A stretch of 64,000 nt of DNA from Mytilisepta virgata (lineage: Eukaryota > Mollusca > Bivalvia > Mytilida > Mytilidae), in assembly GCA_028015205.1 (NCBI GenBank), contig CM051514.1, forward strand, positions 22,212,150 to 22,276,149, given 5' to 3'. The position numbers and the translations under genes are program-made. Below the pieces are notes generated by a model that was not told where the DNA came from, searched no databases, and worked only from the letters and a program-made list of their open reading frames with translations. Positions 45,801 to 56,029 of this stretch are shown here, in pieces; the stretch's first letter is position 1, and every line of letters begins with the position of its first letter.

Positions 45801-46785
45801 CGGAATGGCATCGCAAATTGAGGACTTAATAAGTAAATGTTCCACTTGCCAAGAAAACCAGAAATCGCAATCAAAAGAACCTATGATTACAGCCGACTTA
45901 CCGGAAAGACCCTGGTCCAAAGTAGCCGCCGATATATTTCATTTAAATGACAATAACTATATTCTAATTGTGGACTACTACTCGAAATGGCCAGAAATTC
46001 ACAAACTAGACAATATGTCAAGTAAGAACACCATAGCGTATATGAAAAGTACATTTTCCAGATGTGGAGTACCAGACATTCTCATCACTGATAATGCAAA
46101 GCAATTCAGTTCTAATGAATTCAAAGAATTCGCCAAAGATTATGGATTTCAACACAAAACATCGAGTCCGACTTATGCACAATCAAATGGACAAGCAGAA
46201 AGAACAGTACAAACCGTGAAATCTTTATTCAAGAAAGCCAAGGATCCATATCTAGCGCTTCTCGATTACCGAAACACCGAAATTCAAGATCTAGGATTAT
46301 CACCAGCTCAAATATTTTATGGAAGAAGAATAAAAACGAAACTGCCCACTACAACTCCGTTATTGAAAGCAAACAACACACAGGATATTCGCCGAAAACT
46401 GAAGGAAAGACAGTATAAGCAAAAACACTACTACGACAAACAGTCGAAACCGCTTGTGCCACTTGAAAATGGACAAAAAGTTCTAATTCATGATGGAGAT
46501 AAATGGTCAAAATGTGGAACAATTAAACGAAAACATCAATCACCGAGGTCATACATAGTACAAACAACAAATGGGAAACTGTATCGCCGAAACAGACGTC
46601 ATCTGAAGCCGACACGTGCTACAAACAACTATGAAAATTTATCATCAGATAATGAGGACAATGACTTTCAAGTGCAAGTACAGAATGAAACTGATAACCC
46701 GCCACCGCGACCTATAGTTAAAACAACACGCTATGGGAGAAATATAAACACACCAGCGAAGTTTAATGATTTTGTGCAGACATAA
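42847..46785 (+). CDS. Gypsy Gag-Pol polyprotein, 1312 aa
   Basis: Single uninterrupted frame. Gag occupies about residues 1-215. Two zinc knuckles start at Cys224 (CGKCGRNHRKNDKC and CNKCYKMNHFASVC). Protease: IQIDTGAKCN with Asp316. Reverse transcriptase: VCMDPKDLN-type block, PFGINSASEVF, and catalytic IIDDILIW with Asp602 and Asp603. RNase H: LSVGASQKGLGAV, where the first acidic residue is Gly749. Integrase: zinc site HESHMGINK and CSTCQ, core Asp1029, Asp1082 and Glu1118 (D-35-E spacing). Polymerisation, cleavage and integration would all be served, except that Gly749 replaces the usual RNase H Asp, a one-base change (GGC for GAC). No chromodomain is evident. Gag and Pol are fused in one frame, without a frameshift site. 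Confidence 0.95.
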   Translation: MEASSGSIPKMDWESGDLPIAWKTFKQHVQFTFDGPLKSKNEETKCNYLMLWVGDKGRDIYTTWNLQQAEAKVLQTYYDRFENYVRPKSNKLYARYKFTTRKQNDTETFEQFVTDLRLLIKDCDYAQRDEMLRDQIVFSVKSQKIREKLISEGSELTLEKAVDIARTYELSKQQVKCMNGEDTSINSLNKRRPTRNSKAEKAKSEYSKHSKYYSYPKDQKDRNCGKCGRNHRKNDKCPAEGKKCNKCYKMNHFASVCRTKSAKSRDHRGKIHTVSETDTSDDEFYVGTIETPIHSVDNTWYETIKVKSQPIRIQIDTGAKCNVMSVNTFSQVNIDVIKTQPDTSLKSYSGHSIKPKYVVNLPCTYKNNTRAIKFYIVDIDATTVLGGNASSEFGLIKRLYTVESEEIIDSNDTNDIPQDIKHNYPDVFKGIGCIPGEHSITIDTTVEPVVHAPRKIPLALKDKVRDELKRMEDNNIIVKQTEPTAWVNSMVTVIKPNNKVRICMDPKDLNKAIKRPHYPLKTIEEVIANIPEAKVFSKIDAVNGFWQLKLTEESSKLCTFNTPFGRYRFKRLPFGINSASEVFQKAMSEMFDDIDGAVSIIDDILIWGKDQQQHDERLKKVLDRVRENNLKLSPRKCEFRKNKISYVGHVLTSEGVKPDPEKIRAVEKMNPPENKSELLTFLGFIAYLTKFIPNMSEVSAPLRLLLEKNTSWHWEETQQSSFEKLKLMATNSPVLRYFDPKLPLTLSVGASQKGLGAVILQEGKPIAYASRALTICQQRYAQIEKETLAIVYGCQKFHQYIYGRKVTVETDHKPLQAIFRKPLYQTPPRLQRLLLMLQKYDLNIGYKPGKLMFLADQLSRNFLSETKEDLTPDLTVNELSLISYLPISDEMYGKFQKSTAEDGELQELLKTISEGWPNEKHELPKSMTPYWTFRDEISCVDGLLFKSHKLIVPKSLQKEMLSKIHESHMGINKCKSRARDILFWNGMASQIEDLISKCSTCQENQKSQSKEPMITADLPERPWSKVAADIFHLNDNNYILIVDYYSKWPEIHKLDNMSSKNTIAYMKSTFSRCGVPDILITDNAKQFSSNEFKEFAKDYGFQHKTSSPTYAQSNGQAERTVQTVKSLFKKAKDPYLALLDYRNTEIQDLGLSPAQIFYGRRIKTKLPTTTPLLKANNTQDIRRKLKERQYKQKHYYDKQSKPLVPLENGQKVLIHDGDKWSKCGTIKRKHQSPRSYIVQTTNGKLYRRNRRHLKPTRATNNYENLSSDNEDNDFQVQVQNETDNPPPRPIVKTTRYGRNINTPAKFNDFVQT

Positions 46786-46884
46786 ATCAAGGAGGCATGA
46801 ATGGCAAATCTCGGCGTAGTAAAATTACATCATTCTAATGGAATTTATAGTTCAGCAAAATGTGTTATATATTATATTGTGAAA

Positions 46885-47034
46885 ATATAAAATGTGAAAA
46901 GCAGAGTATATGTGAATATAAAATATAAAATGTGAAAAGCAGAGTATATGTGAATATAAAATATAAAATGTGAAAAGCAGAGTATATGTGAATATAAAAT
47001 ATAAAAGTGAAAAAGCAGAATATATGTGAATCAT
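46885..47034. repeat. Tandem repeat of about 38 bp in the gypsy 3' region
   Basis: The unit AAAATGTGAAAAGCAGAGTA plus TATGTGAATATAAAATAT occurs about three and a half times between the gag-pol stop and the 3' LTR. Confidence 0.85.
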
Positions 47035-47462
47035 TATAATATCAGAAATGTGAAATCAAATTATCTTTACTTATTCTTAATTGAGATTCCGATGCCATTC
47101 ATCGCGACCGCATTCATTCTGAAGGATGTGTATATAAATTTCATGTGACATTTAGTTAGGATTTAGGTTTAGGTGTTAGGACATTACAAACACTATAGAC
47201 TTCACACATAGAAATGCTAAATTTAATTAAGTGAATAAAATTACATTTATTGACATTAAAGTTTAATTGGATAGTACACTAATTGTAATCATTTAATTTT
47301 TATTCTTATTTTACCAACATTCAGTTATTTAAATTTTAATATTATTAATTTCCGTTTAACGTGAAATTTTTTAGTTTCAAATATCAATTTCTTGAATTTC
47401 AATTTTGATTCATAATTCTATTGTTTTTAATTAATTTAATTTTTCATCTTGAGAAAGGGAGA

Positions 47463-47582
47463 TGTCATGTATGTATAAATTACCATAATGTTGTTATTGG
47501 TTACAGCCTCTGTTTCACTATCCATGTTCTATTAATAAATATATATTAGCTTAACATGTCTGACTAAACGGCCATCATAACA
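47463..47582 (+). repeat. Gypsy 3' LTR
   Basis: Same 120 bp as the 5' LTR, preceded by a polypurine tract. Confidence 0.95.
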
Positions 47583-47739
47583 ACGATGAAGAAAAGCATT
47601 AGAAGCGTTTGTTCCATTTGAATAGTCTCTGAGCTCAGGGTATTCACCAACCCAGTAGTCAGACTTTTGGGCCAGTCAGACACGACTTTTTCCCTTCTTT
47701 TGCAACTAGATTTACCTTTTTTATTTAAATTCAAAATAT

Positions 47740-47960
47740 TTCAAAACACTGAGGATTCATTCCTTGTATTGCACATGGTAGAATTCCTTGATACAGGATT
47801 TGGCTTCCTATTTCGGTGATTTTTTGAAAAGAAAACTTCTTTTTTGACTATTTTGGATTATGGCTTTCTTAATTATTTGATACTAATGCTGCTGGTGAGA
47901 GGTTACTCCTTGAAACACGTGTCCAGCTTATGGAATTAGTTTTTGATGTAAGTTAGGTAT
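47740..47960. repeat. Dispersed repeat, inverted relative to 16330-16550
   Basis: CCTTGTATTGCACATGGTAG and GCTGGTGAGAGGTTACTCCT are reverse-complement counterparts of phrases at 16330-16550. It belongs to the 3' part of the OTU-hAT element. Confidence 0.6.
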
Positions 47961-48354
47961 TTTTTTTTTATCTTGCTATGTGTTTGTATGGAGTTTGTCC
48001 CTTGCACATTTACCCCATATATCTCTTTTGTTCATTGCATATGGATATTTATATCATATGTAAATGCCTACAGATGTTATGATAAAGGTCATAAAATGAA
48101 GATTTCAATATATTTTTTTTGATAATAATTTTTTACGAATTTAAAACCCCCCAAATATCCATTTTCAAGACATGAAAATAGGGCCAGGATAAGCCTAGAA
48201 TGCTGGATTTTGCACCATTTACCCCCAGAGCTTCTGGGGGCCTTGAGCGGCCCCCAGACCCCCTGCCGCTAAACCACCTCGCTGCGCGAGGTGGGAGGGG
48301 AAGTGCCCCTATCAGTTGAGCAGTACCAATCATTTTTTCCTTCCTACGCCAGTG

Positions 48355-48782
48355 ATTTTCTATACATCACAACGTCAAATATATTATTTTACTTATTTTT
48401 ACTATATAGTTTTACTATCTACCTTGCCATTTATGTATTTTCTATAAAGTACTTTTTACTCATGACACCCACGTCAAATAATTTTTTGTTTTTGTATACA
48501 TATTATGTACGGACTCAAGTCTTGCTCTGGGTTTCAAAGAGTCAACACCTTTTTATTTTTATTTTTTACATACTCGTGATCAAGACCATATTGGTCGAAA
48601 CGTTGAGTATTTTTAACTTTTTAGCTTGCTGTTGTTTTTGTTTACCATATTATATTTGGTTTTGTTCGGCTTGTGTATTTCATACATTTTAGTCGTTTTA
48701 CGCCCCTTTTGACAGCTCACCATTTCCATTTATTTTTCTTGTTATCTATTGTCGCATGAGCTGTTTCGGAACATACTTAGTT
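48355..48782 (+). repeat. 3' end of the Penelope-like element
   Basis: Resumes the Penelope 3' untranslated part after the hAT insertion. It contains the block CGAAACGTTGAGTATTTTTA that is inverted at the left end, and ends with a 37-base extension before the 15-base target duplication. Confidence 0.75.
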
Positions 48783-48797
48783 TTTTTTCAGTCATAG

Positions 48798-49679
48798 TTG
48801 TTCTTGCACTTTTAATTATTTTTCTTGTTCCCATGCTTCATGTTGTAATGTTTTCCATCTTCATTGACATATTCAATTTTTATTTCATATATTCTTTTTT
48901 ATTATATTGTAAAACATTAGCTGGAAACCACCCTGAAAGGCAAAAATAAACATTAAACAAAGGTATCTTAATTTATTATCATATATTACACTTTAATATA
49001 CAATCAACAATACCATTTTTAAATGCATTTAATATATGAAAAAACACAAGATATGCATATTTCATTAAATTATGACCCAGTTTCAGTAACTATTGAAGAC
49101 AAATCCTCGGGAGGGGAAGGGGAATCGGAGACACTTCCAATATATTAATAAGTAATAGAGATGAAACGCTAGAATAGGTAACCTTTTTATACTTCAAATA
49201 CCTAAAAAGGTAGGAAATTTATATGAAATATACAAGTGTAAAAATGTACGAATTTTAATAATATATCCAGTCAATAAGGATCCCCCAGAGTAGTACATTA
49301 AGCTAATAATAGGATTTGGTCTATGAAAATGTATACATTTTTTTTTATATTTTTAATAGATATATGATAAAGAGGGGTAATGTAATGTCTCATTCCACAA
49401 AACAAATTTAAAATAAAACAAAAGTATTAATTTGTATTATCATGTTAAGTTATAATTTTTGATATCTCAAATTTAAAGAACTTCGAGGTAATGTGAGTCG
49501 TTTGTATTTAACTTGTATCAGTGTTTTACAACATGTATTCCTTGCAAGTAAATTGCAATTTATGTGAATAATAGTAAGTTTTAAGCCATTTTAAAATCCA
49601 ATCTGTCAATAAAGCCTATATATATATAATAATGTAACACTACTCACCTTCTTTGCACTCTGTTCCAGGTAGTTCATCA
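48798..49679. other. No gene recognised
   Basis: AT-rich spacer; short frames only. Confidence 0.5.
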
Positions 49680-51590
49680 TTTCCCCAGTAAACAAGAATT
49701 CTATTTCCAGGTTGGTTGGCAAATCAATGGTCTTTCTGCTGATATTGCTTCATCAAAGTCCTGACAGTTCAATCTTCCAATTAAAGTTTCCAATAGTTGA
49801 AACATTTCATGTAAATATTCATTTAAGCCAAAAGGCACTGGTATTTGGGAAACAATTTTCTTCTCTCCACAGGCAGCAGAACTTGTTCTTGGTCGATCTT
49901 CTGAGACACTAGGTTTGCCTTGTTACTTAATGTTCTTTTCCGATGTATAAATTCCTCTTGACAAATATATAAAGATTTTTGTTCAAAAATAAGTTGCTTT
50001 GAAATGTTAATTAAATCCAATATTCCAGAGTTTCTTTTTTTTAAAAAATAAATCGTTATGATCCCAATCGAAGTGCAAGTAATCTTAGTGCAAACTCATC
50101 CTTAGACCCAATAGTACATATCTGAAAATGTCTGGTTATTTTGGAAATGCTTAACCGATGGACACTCTGGATATTATCTGGAATGGTTGTTAAATATCCA
50201 TTAAATTCGGTTCTGTTGGTATTTCCGGATTTAACTTCTCTGCTAACTTTTGTACCAATTGTGATTTAGTTCATAGAGGAATTATTTCGTTTTGTTTTGT
50301 TTTAAATAGTTCACGATCCTGCCATCTATTCTTCTCTATCTCATTCATTAGATCTTTTACCATCTGTTTATTCAAATGACTGAAATATTTTTTCAACTTC
50401 GTCTGTGGTAACGAAAGCTAGTAAAGCCAATGATTGTGAAATATCTTCTGTCAGAAATTAATATATAAGTTTATTTATTAATAATCTGGTAGAAGTTGGA
50501 TAATGTGATGAGTTGAATTATTATCATTGAACCAGTTCTCATCAGATCTGAAAATGGGAGAAACATATTTTCCTAAAAATACAGTCTTAACTTCAGAAAC
50601 TTTATTATTTAGAACAGCATAGTCTTCAGAATATTTCGAACTAAAGTTTTCAACAGCTCCCCATATCATGTTGACAACTGTGGAAGGTTTATTAGACTTT
50701 ACTCTTTAACTCGTGTTAGACTCCATTTTTCGGTGTTATGACAAGGATAAGAATTTTCTTAAATCCGTTTGGTCATCAAATAAATTTTTATCTGTTCCAA
50801 CACCCCTGAAGCATTGAATTCTGTGTCTACAAACACTATCGTTTTTAATTATTTGTTTCACATCAGATGATACTGCTTCTATATTTAATAGATGTTCCGG
50901 TGTTCCGACATCGGGATTTTGATAAACAGTGGCTGATCTTACAACGCCTTGTCTTTGAATATGTAGATTTATTTTGGCATGAACAATTTCTACAAAATCT
51001 TTTTTACTATAATATTCTGCATCTTACAAGCAACATTCTTACTGATGGACTGTTAAGACATTCTGAAGGGTCATTGTCAACAACAAATATTAACGAACTT
51101 TCCAGGTTTTCAGTCACAGGGTTCCTAAAATATTCATCTAAATATGTAGGAAAATTTCATTGAAAAATCGATAGTTTCTGGCCCTTATATGAGGAACGAT
51201 TTGAAGGTACACTGCTTAACCAGTTCTTGTTACATGAACAGTTTCATCAGGAAGGTGGGTAGATAAATCTGGTTGTGGGTTTACTATTTTATTTTCAATT
51301 GTTTCCAGAAATAAGTGACCCATTGGTGGTACTGCATCAGATCTGCTTCGATCCCAGTCATGATCTGGAGCTTCACAAACTACCCAAGTTTTACCTCCAA
51401 GGGAATTGTTGCATCGGACAACAGCTTTTGCATCCTTTGCGTCTACTCCTTATTATTAGAAGCATTATCAATAAGATGGTTTATGTTGGCAGAACAGTAA
51501 TATGCATTCACTACATAATCTTTCACAACTGCAGTTTTTGGTGTTTTCTGTAGTGAAATCATTGCATTTATCCCTCTTCCTTCATGATGT
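49680..51590 (-). pseudogene. Decayed gene of an unnamed multicopy family
   Basis: Read from high to low, the minus strand shows AVVKDYVVNAYYCSANI, GKTWVVCEAPDHDWDRSRSD, PPMGHLFLETIENKIV, LIFVVDNDPSE, NMIWGAVENFSSKYSEDY and EKYFSHLNKQMVKDLMNEIE. The FVVDNxPSE block, followed some 200 codons on by a YxxDY block, recalls a large uncharacterised family found in bivalve and cnidarian genomes that may have a transposase-like DDE core; this link is from memory. Many stops and frame changes interrupt it (for example near 51455, 51190, 51010 and 50270). The LINE fragment at 51636 abuts its start. Function unknown. Confidence 0.4.
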
Positions 51591-51635
51591 CGTAAAATAT
51601 CAGACAAAACGTTACAAAATATTTTACAATATCAC

Positions 51636-53582
51636 ATATCATCTTGTTCGCTTCGAATCCTTTATACGCAATGGGTTTGCTAAAGGAGAACATGTGGTGT
51701 CGGTCTTATTCGATCTTGAAAAAGCCTACGACACCACCTGGAAATATGGTATTTTAAAAGACTTAAACGATATGGGGTTGAAAGGTAGACTACCTACCTT
51801 TATTGACAATTTTTTGTCAGACAGGCAGTTCAAGGTTAAGGTTAATACAACTATGTCTGACCCATTTGAACAGGAGATGGGTGTTCCCCAGGGAAGCATC
51901 CTCTCTGTTACTTTATTTAGCATTAAAATAAATAGTTTGGCCAAAACCCTACAAAAGAATGTTGAAAGCTCTCTTTATGTTGATGATTTTTTTGATATGT
52001 TATAGAGCTAAAAATATGAACAATACTGAAAGACAATTACAATGGTATGTATGCATTTTTGTAATAAACCGAAATTGCATTTAGACCCCGAACTGGCACT
52101 TTATAATTCTCCAATTAAAGTGGTCACAGAAACCAAATTTCTTGGACTCCTGTTTGACAGTAAACTTACCTTTCTACCCCATATCAAAATGCTTAAAGCT
52201 AAATGCTTGAAAGCATTGAATATTTTAAAAGTTGTTTCCAGCTCTGACTTGGGTGCTGACAAAAATATTTTATTAAATTTATATCGATCTTTAATTAGAT
52301 CAAAACTTGATTATGGTTCCATTATATATGGATCTGCTCGCAAATCCTATATAAAAATTTTAGATACTGTTCATCACCAAGGCCTACGTTTGGCCTTGGG
52401 GGCGTTTAGAACTTCTCCCGTAGAGAGTTTATATGTAGAGGCGAACGAGCCGTCTCTTCATAACCGTAGAATAAAACTTGGTCTACAATATTTAACCAAG
52501 CTGAAAGCCTATCCTTCAAATCCTGCATACGACTGTGTTTTCAATCCTCTCTATGAGGATATATTTGAACAACATGAAAATAAGATTCCCCCATTTGGTA
52601 TTCGGATGAAACCACATATTTCTGGTTCTAACTTAAACCTCGATGAAATAGCCCCTATTAATATACCTCTATCGCCACCTTGGCTTGTACCCAAACCCAA
52701 ATTCATTTTTGACCTCAGAAAACAAAAAGTCTGAAACAAACCCAATTGTAATTCAGCAACATTTTGCTGAAATAAAATCAAAATTTGCATTTCATGACTC
52801 AATTTATACTGATGGATCCAAGGACGGGGACAAAGTGGCTGCCGCAGCAGTCCGTGGGCAGCAGGCAGCAGCTCTCCGTCTTCCATCTTCCAGTTCAATA
52901 TTTACTGCAGAAGCTAGAGCCATCATGCTTGCTTTGAAATTTGTCAGAACGTCTGATAAACTGAAATTCCTCATATGCTCAGATTCACTTTCATGTTTTT
53001 TGGCTATCGAAGGTCAGAAATATAAAAACCCTTTAATTTCCATATTATTGAAGACTTGTACAAATGGGCAAAGAAATTTTTCTATGGGTACCAAGTCATA
53101 TTGGTATTAAGGGAAACAGTCGTAGATGGAATAGCGAAGGATGCTTTAGATGACCCCATAACTAATATGTCAGTGCCTTACTCTGATTTTAAACCTTTAA
53201 TATACAAATATGTTTTACGTCTGTGGCAGTCCCAGTGGGATCTGCTTACAGACAATAAATTACATTCTATAGAGCCAACTGTTGGCAAGAATGTTTGTTT
53301 CTTCGGCAAAAGCCGAAGAGACCAAGTTGTTTTAACTAGATGTCGCATTGGCCACTCCAGGACGACTCATTCTTTTATTTTAGAGAGAATGAGCCGCCTC
53401 CTGAGTGTATTCCGTGCCAGTGTCGACATAGTATTAAACATCTTTTAATTGACTGTTTTGATAAATCCGACATTATTAGTCGGTACTACACAGTCAACAA
53501 TATGAAAGATTTATTTATAAAGGTTGCAGGCGACCGTATTTTACAGTATTTGAAAGACGTTGGACTGTATTCAAGAATATAG
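51636..53582 (+). pseudogene. 5'-truncated LINE with reverse transcriptase and RNase H
   Basis: The reverse transcriptase starts mid-domain at about 51640 (LVRFESFIRNGF), with VSVLFDLEKAYDTTW (first catalytic Asp), MGVPQGSILS and SSLYVDDFF (YVDD). A frame change near 52005 leads to the thumb region TKFLGLLFDSKLTFLPHI and RSLIRSKLDYGSIIYGSA. RNase H follows after another frame change at about 52720, with SIYTDGSKDGDK and EARAIMLAL. Near the end is CIPCQCRHSIKHLLIDC, a CCHC-like finger. RNase H behind the reverse transcriptase points to the I/Nimb-like group; jockey-like naming is also possible. Upstream endonuclease and ORF1 are absent. At least four frame changes make it dead. Confidence 0.8.
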
Positions 53583-53910
53583 TCTGACTACATGCTTGAA
53601 TAGAGTCCACATCGAATTCTTTGTAATTTGCTAACAAAATATCTAACACCTTATTACTTGCACAATTGATTCTGTACAAAGTGTTAACGTTAGGATATTA
53701 GAACACGCTTTATTAGATATGGAGATCCAAGCTATAACTTGTGAACCATTTCTTCCAAGTTATAACCTAAACAAAATAATACTATGTACACAACGTATAT
53801 AAATAACATTTATGATTTAGTTAATACAAAATATAACTTACCTTTATTTCAATCTAACAAGTCATTCATTTTTAATATTAAAAATGAAAAATTTTAACGG
53901 AACCATAACA
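53583..53910. other. LINE 3' tail and spacer
   Basis: AT-rich, no gene. CCAAGCTATAACTTGTGAAC and CCAAGTTATAACC near 53730-53768 partly mirror each other. Confidence 0.4.
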
Positions 53911-54152
53911 CTAATAAATGAAACTATTACCATATCCTCCGTAACCTCCACCGCCTCCATAGCCACCGCCCCATCCTCCTCCATAACCTCCGCTGTATCC
54001 TATTCTATATCCACCAAAGAGTACTGGAGCCAGTATAATTTTATATCCCCCGTATCCTCCATACCCTCCGCCTCCTCCATAGCCGCCGCCGCATTTCTTA
54101 TTGGATGTTGCGAAGGAAAGACAACCAAAAGTATTGCTACAGCGAGCTTCAT
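53911..54152 (-). CDS. Small Gly/Tyr-rich secreted protein, with one frame change
   Basis: The minus-strand ATG at 54152 begins MKLAVAILLVV, a clear signal peptide. The body is GGGYGGGGGYGGYGGY, a spacer with ILAPVLFGGYRIGY, then GGYGGGWGGGYGGGG, and the end GNSFIY with TAG at 53911. The total would be about 80 residues. The signal-peptide frame and the Gly/Tyr frame differ by one base, near position 54117, so either the gene is disabled or one base is miscalled. Gly/Tyr-rich secreted peptides of this kind occur among molluscan shell-matrix, byssal and defence-related proteins; which applies here cannot be said. The forward Ser-rich frame is its shadow. Confidence 0.6.
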
Positions 54153-54449
54153 TTTAAGAATAGTGTTTAAAAACTGAAAAAAAATGACGGGAAAGAATCA
54201 GGATAACACCCCATTTGACTACACGTGGCAATGAGTCGTCCGATAAAATGTAGGGAGGCAGTTTGCACCAAACTAGAATATAGAAATCTGTTGATACTTA
54301 GATATAATATTTATATAAAAAAAATAAAACATAAATCTGATAACTTCGTTTAATTGGACAACTGTTTCGAACCAGCAACTATGAGAAGCGTTGCTAGTTT
54401 TACAGTGAAAATGGACATATTCTGAATTCCAACAAATTTTATTAACACT

Positions 54450-54900
54450 GATAGGAATCTATGTGACAATACTGTATAGAAATTAAATGTATAAGTTAGT
54501 TTAAATCACAAGCATAAATTCACAATTTTCGAAATTCGACCCCTGTGGGCCCCAATTTTTGAAAATCAAAATTCTAAAATCGTATTGCACATCTACGTAT
54601 AATATGTGACAATACTGTCCAGAAACGAAATGCGTAAAATGAAAATTGAAAGAGGAGCTTAGGTCACAAGCTTAAATTCACAATTTGTAAACTTCGACCC
54701 TTATGAGACCCAATTTTTAAAAATAAAATTTTTAAATCGTTCTGCTCATCTACATATAGAATGTGACAATACTGTATAGAAATCAAATGCATGAAAATAA
54801 AACTAAATGAGGAGTTCAGGTCACAAGAAAATCCTCACGGACGGACAGAAGGACACACGGACAGATATCGCCCCGGTACCAATATCTTCGAACTTAAATG
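54450..54900. repeat. Three tandem modules of about 150 bp
   Basis: GTGACAATACTGTATAGAAA or near versions occurs at about 54463, 54606 and 54763, each followed by CACAAG and AATTCACAATTT-type phrases. It ends in GGACGGACAGAAGGACACAC, a phrase common in bivalve repeats. Confidence 0.7.
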
Positions 54901-55797
54901 GTGTGCACATCTCGTTTAATTACGATTTATCAGTTGTGCTCAAGACCTATAATTTTGAAAAGCAAAACCATAATTCAAACCCTTGTATATCAAATTAAAA
55001 ACATCTCAAATTGACCAAAACGGAAAAGCCAAAGCCATCGGGTGAACATGTTAAAAATCTTTTTTTTAAATGATACAAGCGTCAGTCATCTCCATACATC
55101 TAGTGTTATTGTTTGACAACGGTATAAAACTAAAGCTATAACTTATATCAAGTAATTTTCGAAAAAAGTAAAAACCATTAAATAAAAACGTTGCAAAAGT
55201 AATGATATTAACAAAAGTAAAAATCAATCTTAGCTAGTAATGTATTTCTGATATAACCGGAGATCTGAGTTTCGTTCGAAAAAAAAGCATTTAAAGATTT
55301 TAATGCGCTCTTTTAATAAAAGTATTTTGGTATGGGTGTATTCAAAGGAAGTGTATTCTTACAAGGATCTATCTTTATTTATTAAAATGAAAAAAAATAT
55401 GATGTTAAAAATTGACATATTTGGCTTTTAATGTTCTTTTCATCAGGATCAGGTCCTTATACACTAAGTCGAGAAATAAATCTGATCCAAAAAATCTGCA
55501 AAATGGACATCACTATGAGATGAAATAGTCCATGTAATTCAATAGATATATAGAATTGCGACTGGAAAGGAATGGATGGATGATGAATTACTGTTTAACG
55601 CCCAGTGGCAACCAGGTGCATATCAGGACGAGAACATATTGATATGATAATGAATATGATCCTTGCTTTGTACCAGACCGACACGCTAAGTCGGATTTTT
55701 AATGTGCTAGCTCACGAGGTAACTGTCCGGAGGAAGACATATCACCTCACTCGGACCCATTATACTGACTCAAAATGGCCATATGTAGGATTAAATA
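54901..55797. other. No gene recognised
   Basis: AT-rich spacer. The forward frame at 55605-55934 has no family resemblance and overlaps a transposon end. Confidence 0.5.
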
Positions 55798-56029
55798 GTG
55801 TCCCCATGAAATTATGTTCCATGGACAAAATTTCACGGATATTACCTGTGAAATTTTGTCCAGGACAGAATTTTATTATAAAATATTGTCCACTTCTGTA
55901 TAAAAGTGTCCCTAGAAAAGATATTCTATTTTGACCTTTGTTGGATATTTTTTCATAGTGAAATCATGTCCAAATTGCATTAACCCTAACCCTAACTTTG
56001 GGCCATAGGATATAATTTTTAATAATAAT

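Larger units (their letters stand above)
42613..47587 (+). mobile_element. Ty3/gypsy LTR retrotransposon, young copy
   Basis: The element is 42618-47582, flanked by ACGAT (42613-42617 and 47583-47587). LTRs of only 120 bp begin TGTCATG and end AACA, and are identical as far as I can read. The primer site TGGTGTCAGG follows directly at 42738 and would fit a tRNA ending in CACCA, perhaps tRNA-Leu. The polypurine tract GAGAAAGGGAGA ends at 47462. One long gag-pol frame fills the interior. Identical LTRs mean recent insertion. It lies in the 3' part of the OTU-hAT element. Confidence 0.95.
36045..48354 (+). mobile_element. hAT transposon encoding an OTU-hAT fusion, with gypsy insertion
   Basis: The left end CATGGGCGTAGGAACC (36045) and the inverted right end CACTGGCGTAGGAAGG (from 48354) match, and about 15-20 bases further in both share TTGGTACTGCTC. 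It lies within the Penelope 3' part, which resumes at 48355. Inside is one intact seven-exon gene on the plus strand. A Ty3/gypsy element (42618-47582) sits just behind the stop codon. The right end includes a GC-rich, hairpin-prone block (48220-48300) with AGCTTCTGGGGGCC. I could not find an exact 8 bp target duplication (left flank TACATTTT, right flank ATTTTCTA), so end positions may be off by a few bases. Confidence 0.7.
26837..48782 (+). mobile_element. Penelope-like element split by two nested transposons
   Basis: The 15-base direct repeat TTTTTTCAGTCATAG stands at 26822-26836 and again at 48783-48797, as expected for a Penelope target duplication. The left end (26837-27046) is an inverted, closely matching copy of 48528-48745, and the right end carries a 37-base extension. 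A GIY-YIG endonuclease coding trace runs through 27150-27253 and 35785-35967. The parts 27254-35784 (Harbinger plus duplicated TTG) and 36045-48354 (hAT plus gypsy) are later insertions. Without them the element is only about 1.1 kb and lacks the reverse transcriptase, so it is a truncated, non-autonomous copy. Confidence 0.8.

Noticed and set aside
36037..48362. Exact 8 bp target duplication for the OTU-hAT element
   Set aside because: Flanks TACATTTT and ATTTTCTA do not match; only ATTTT is shared, so no duplication is claimed.
53884..54177. Forward Ser/Ala/Thr-rich frame
   Set aside because: It is the antisense of the Gly/Tyr-rich gene on the minus strand.
55980..55997. AACCCTAACCCTAAC, a telomere-like motif
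   Set aside because: Only about two and a half units; too short to mean a former chromosome end.
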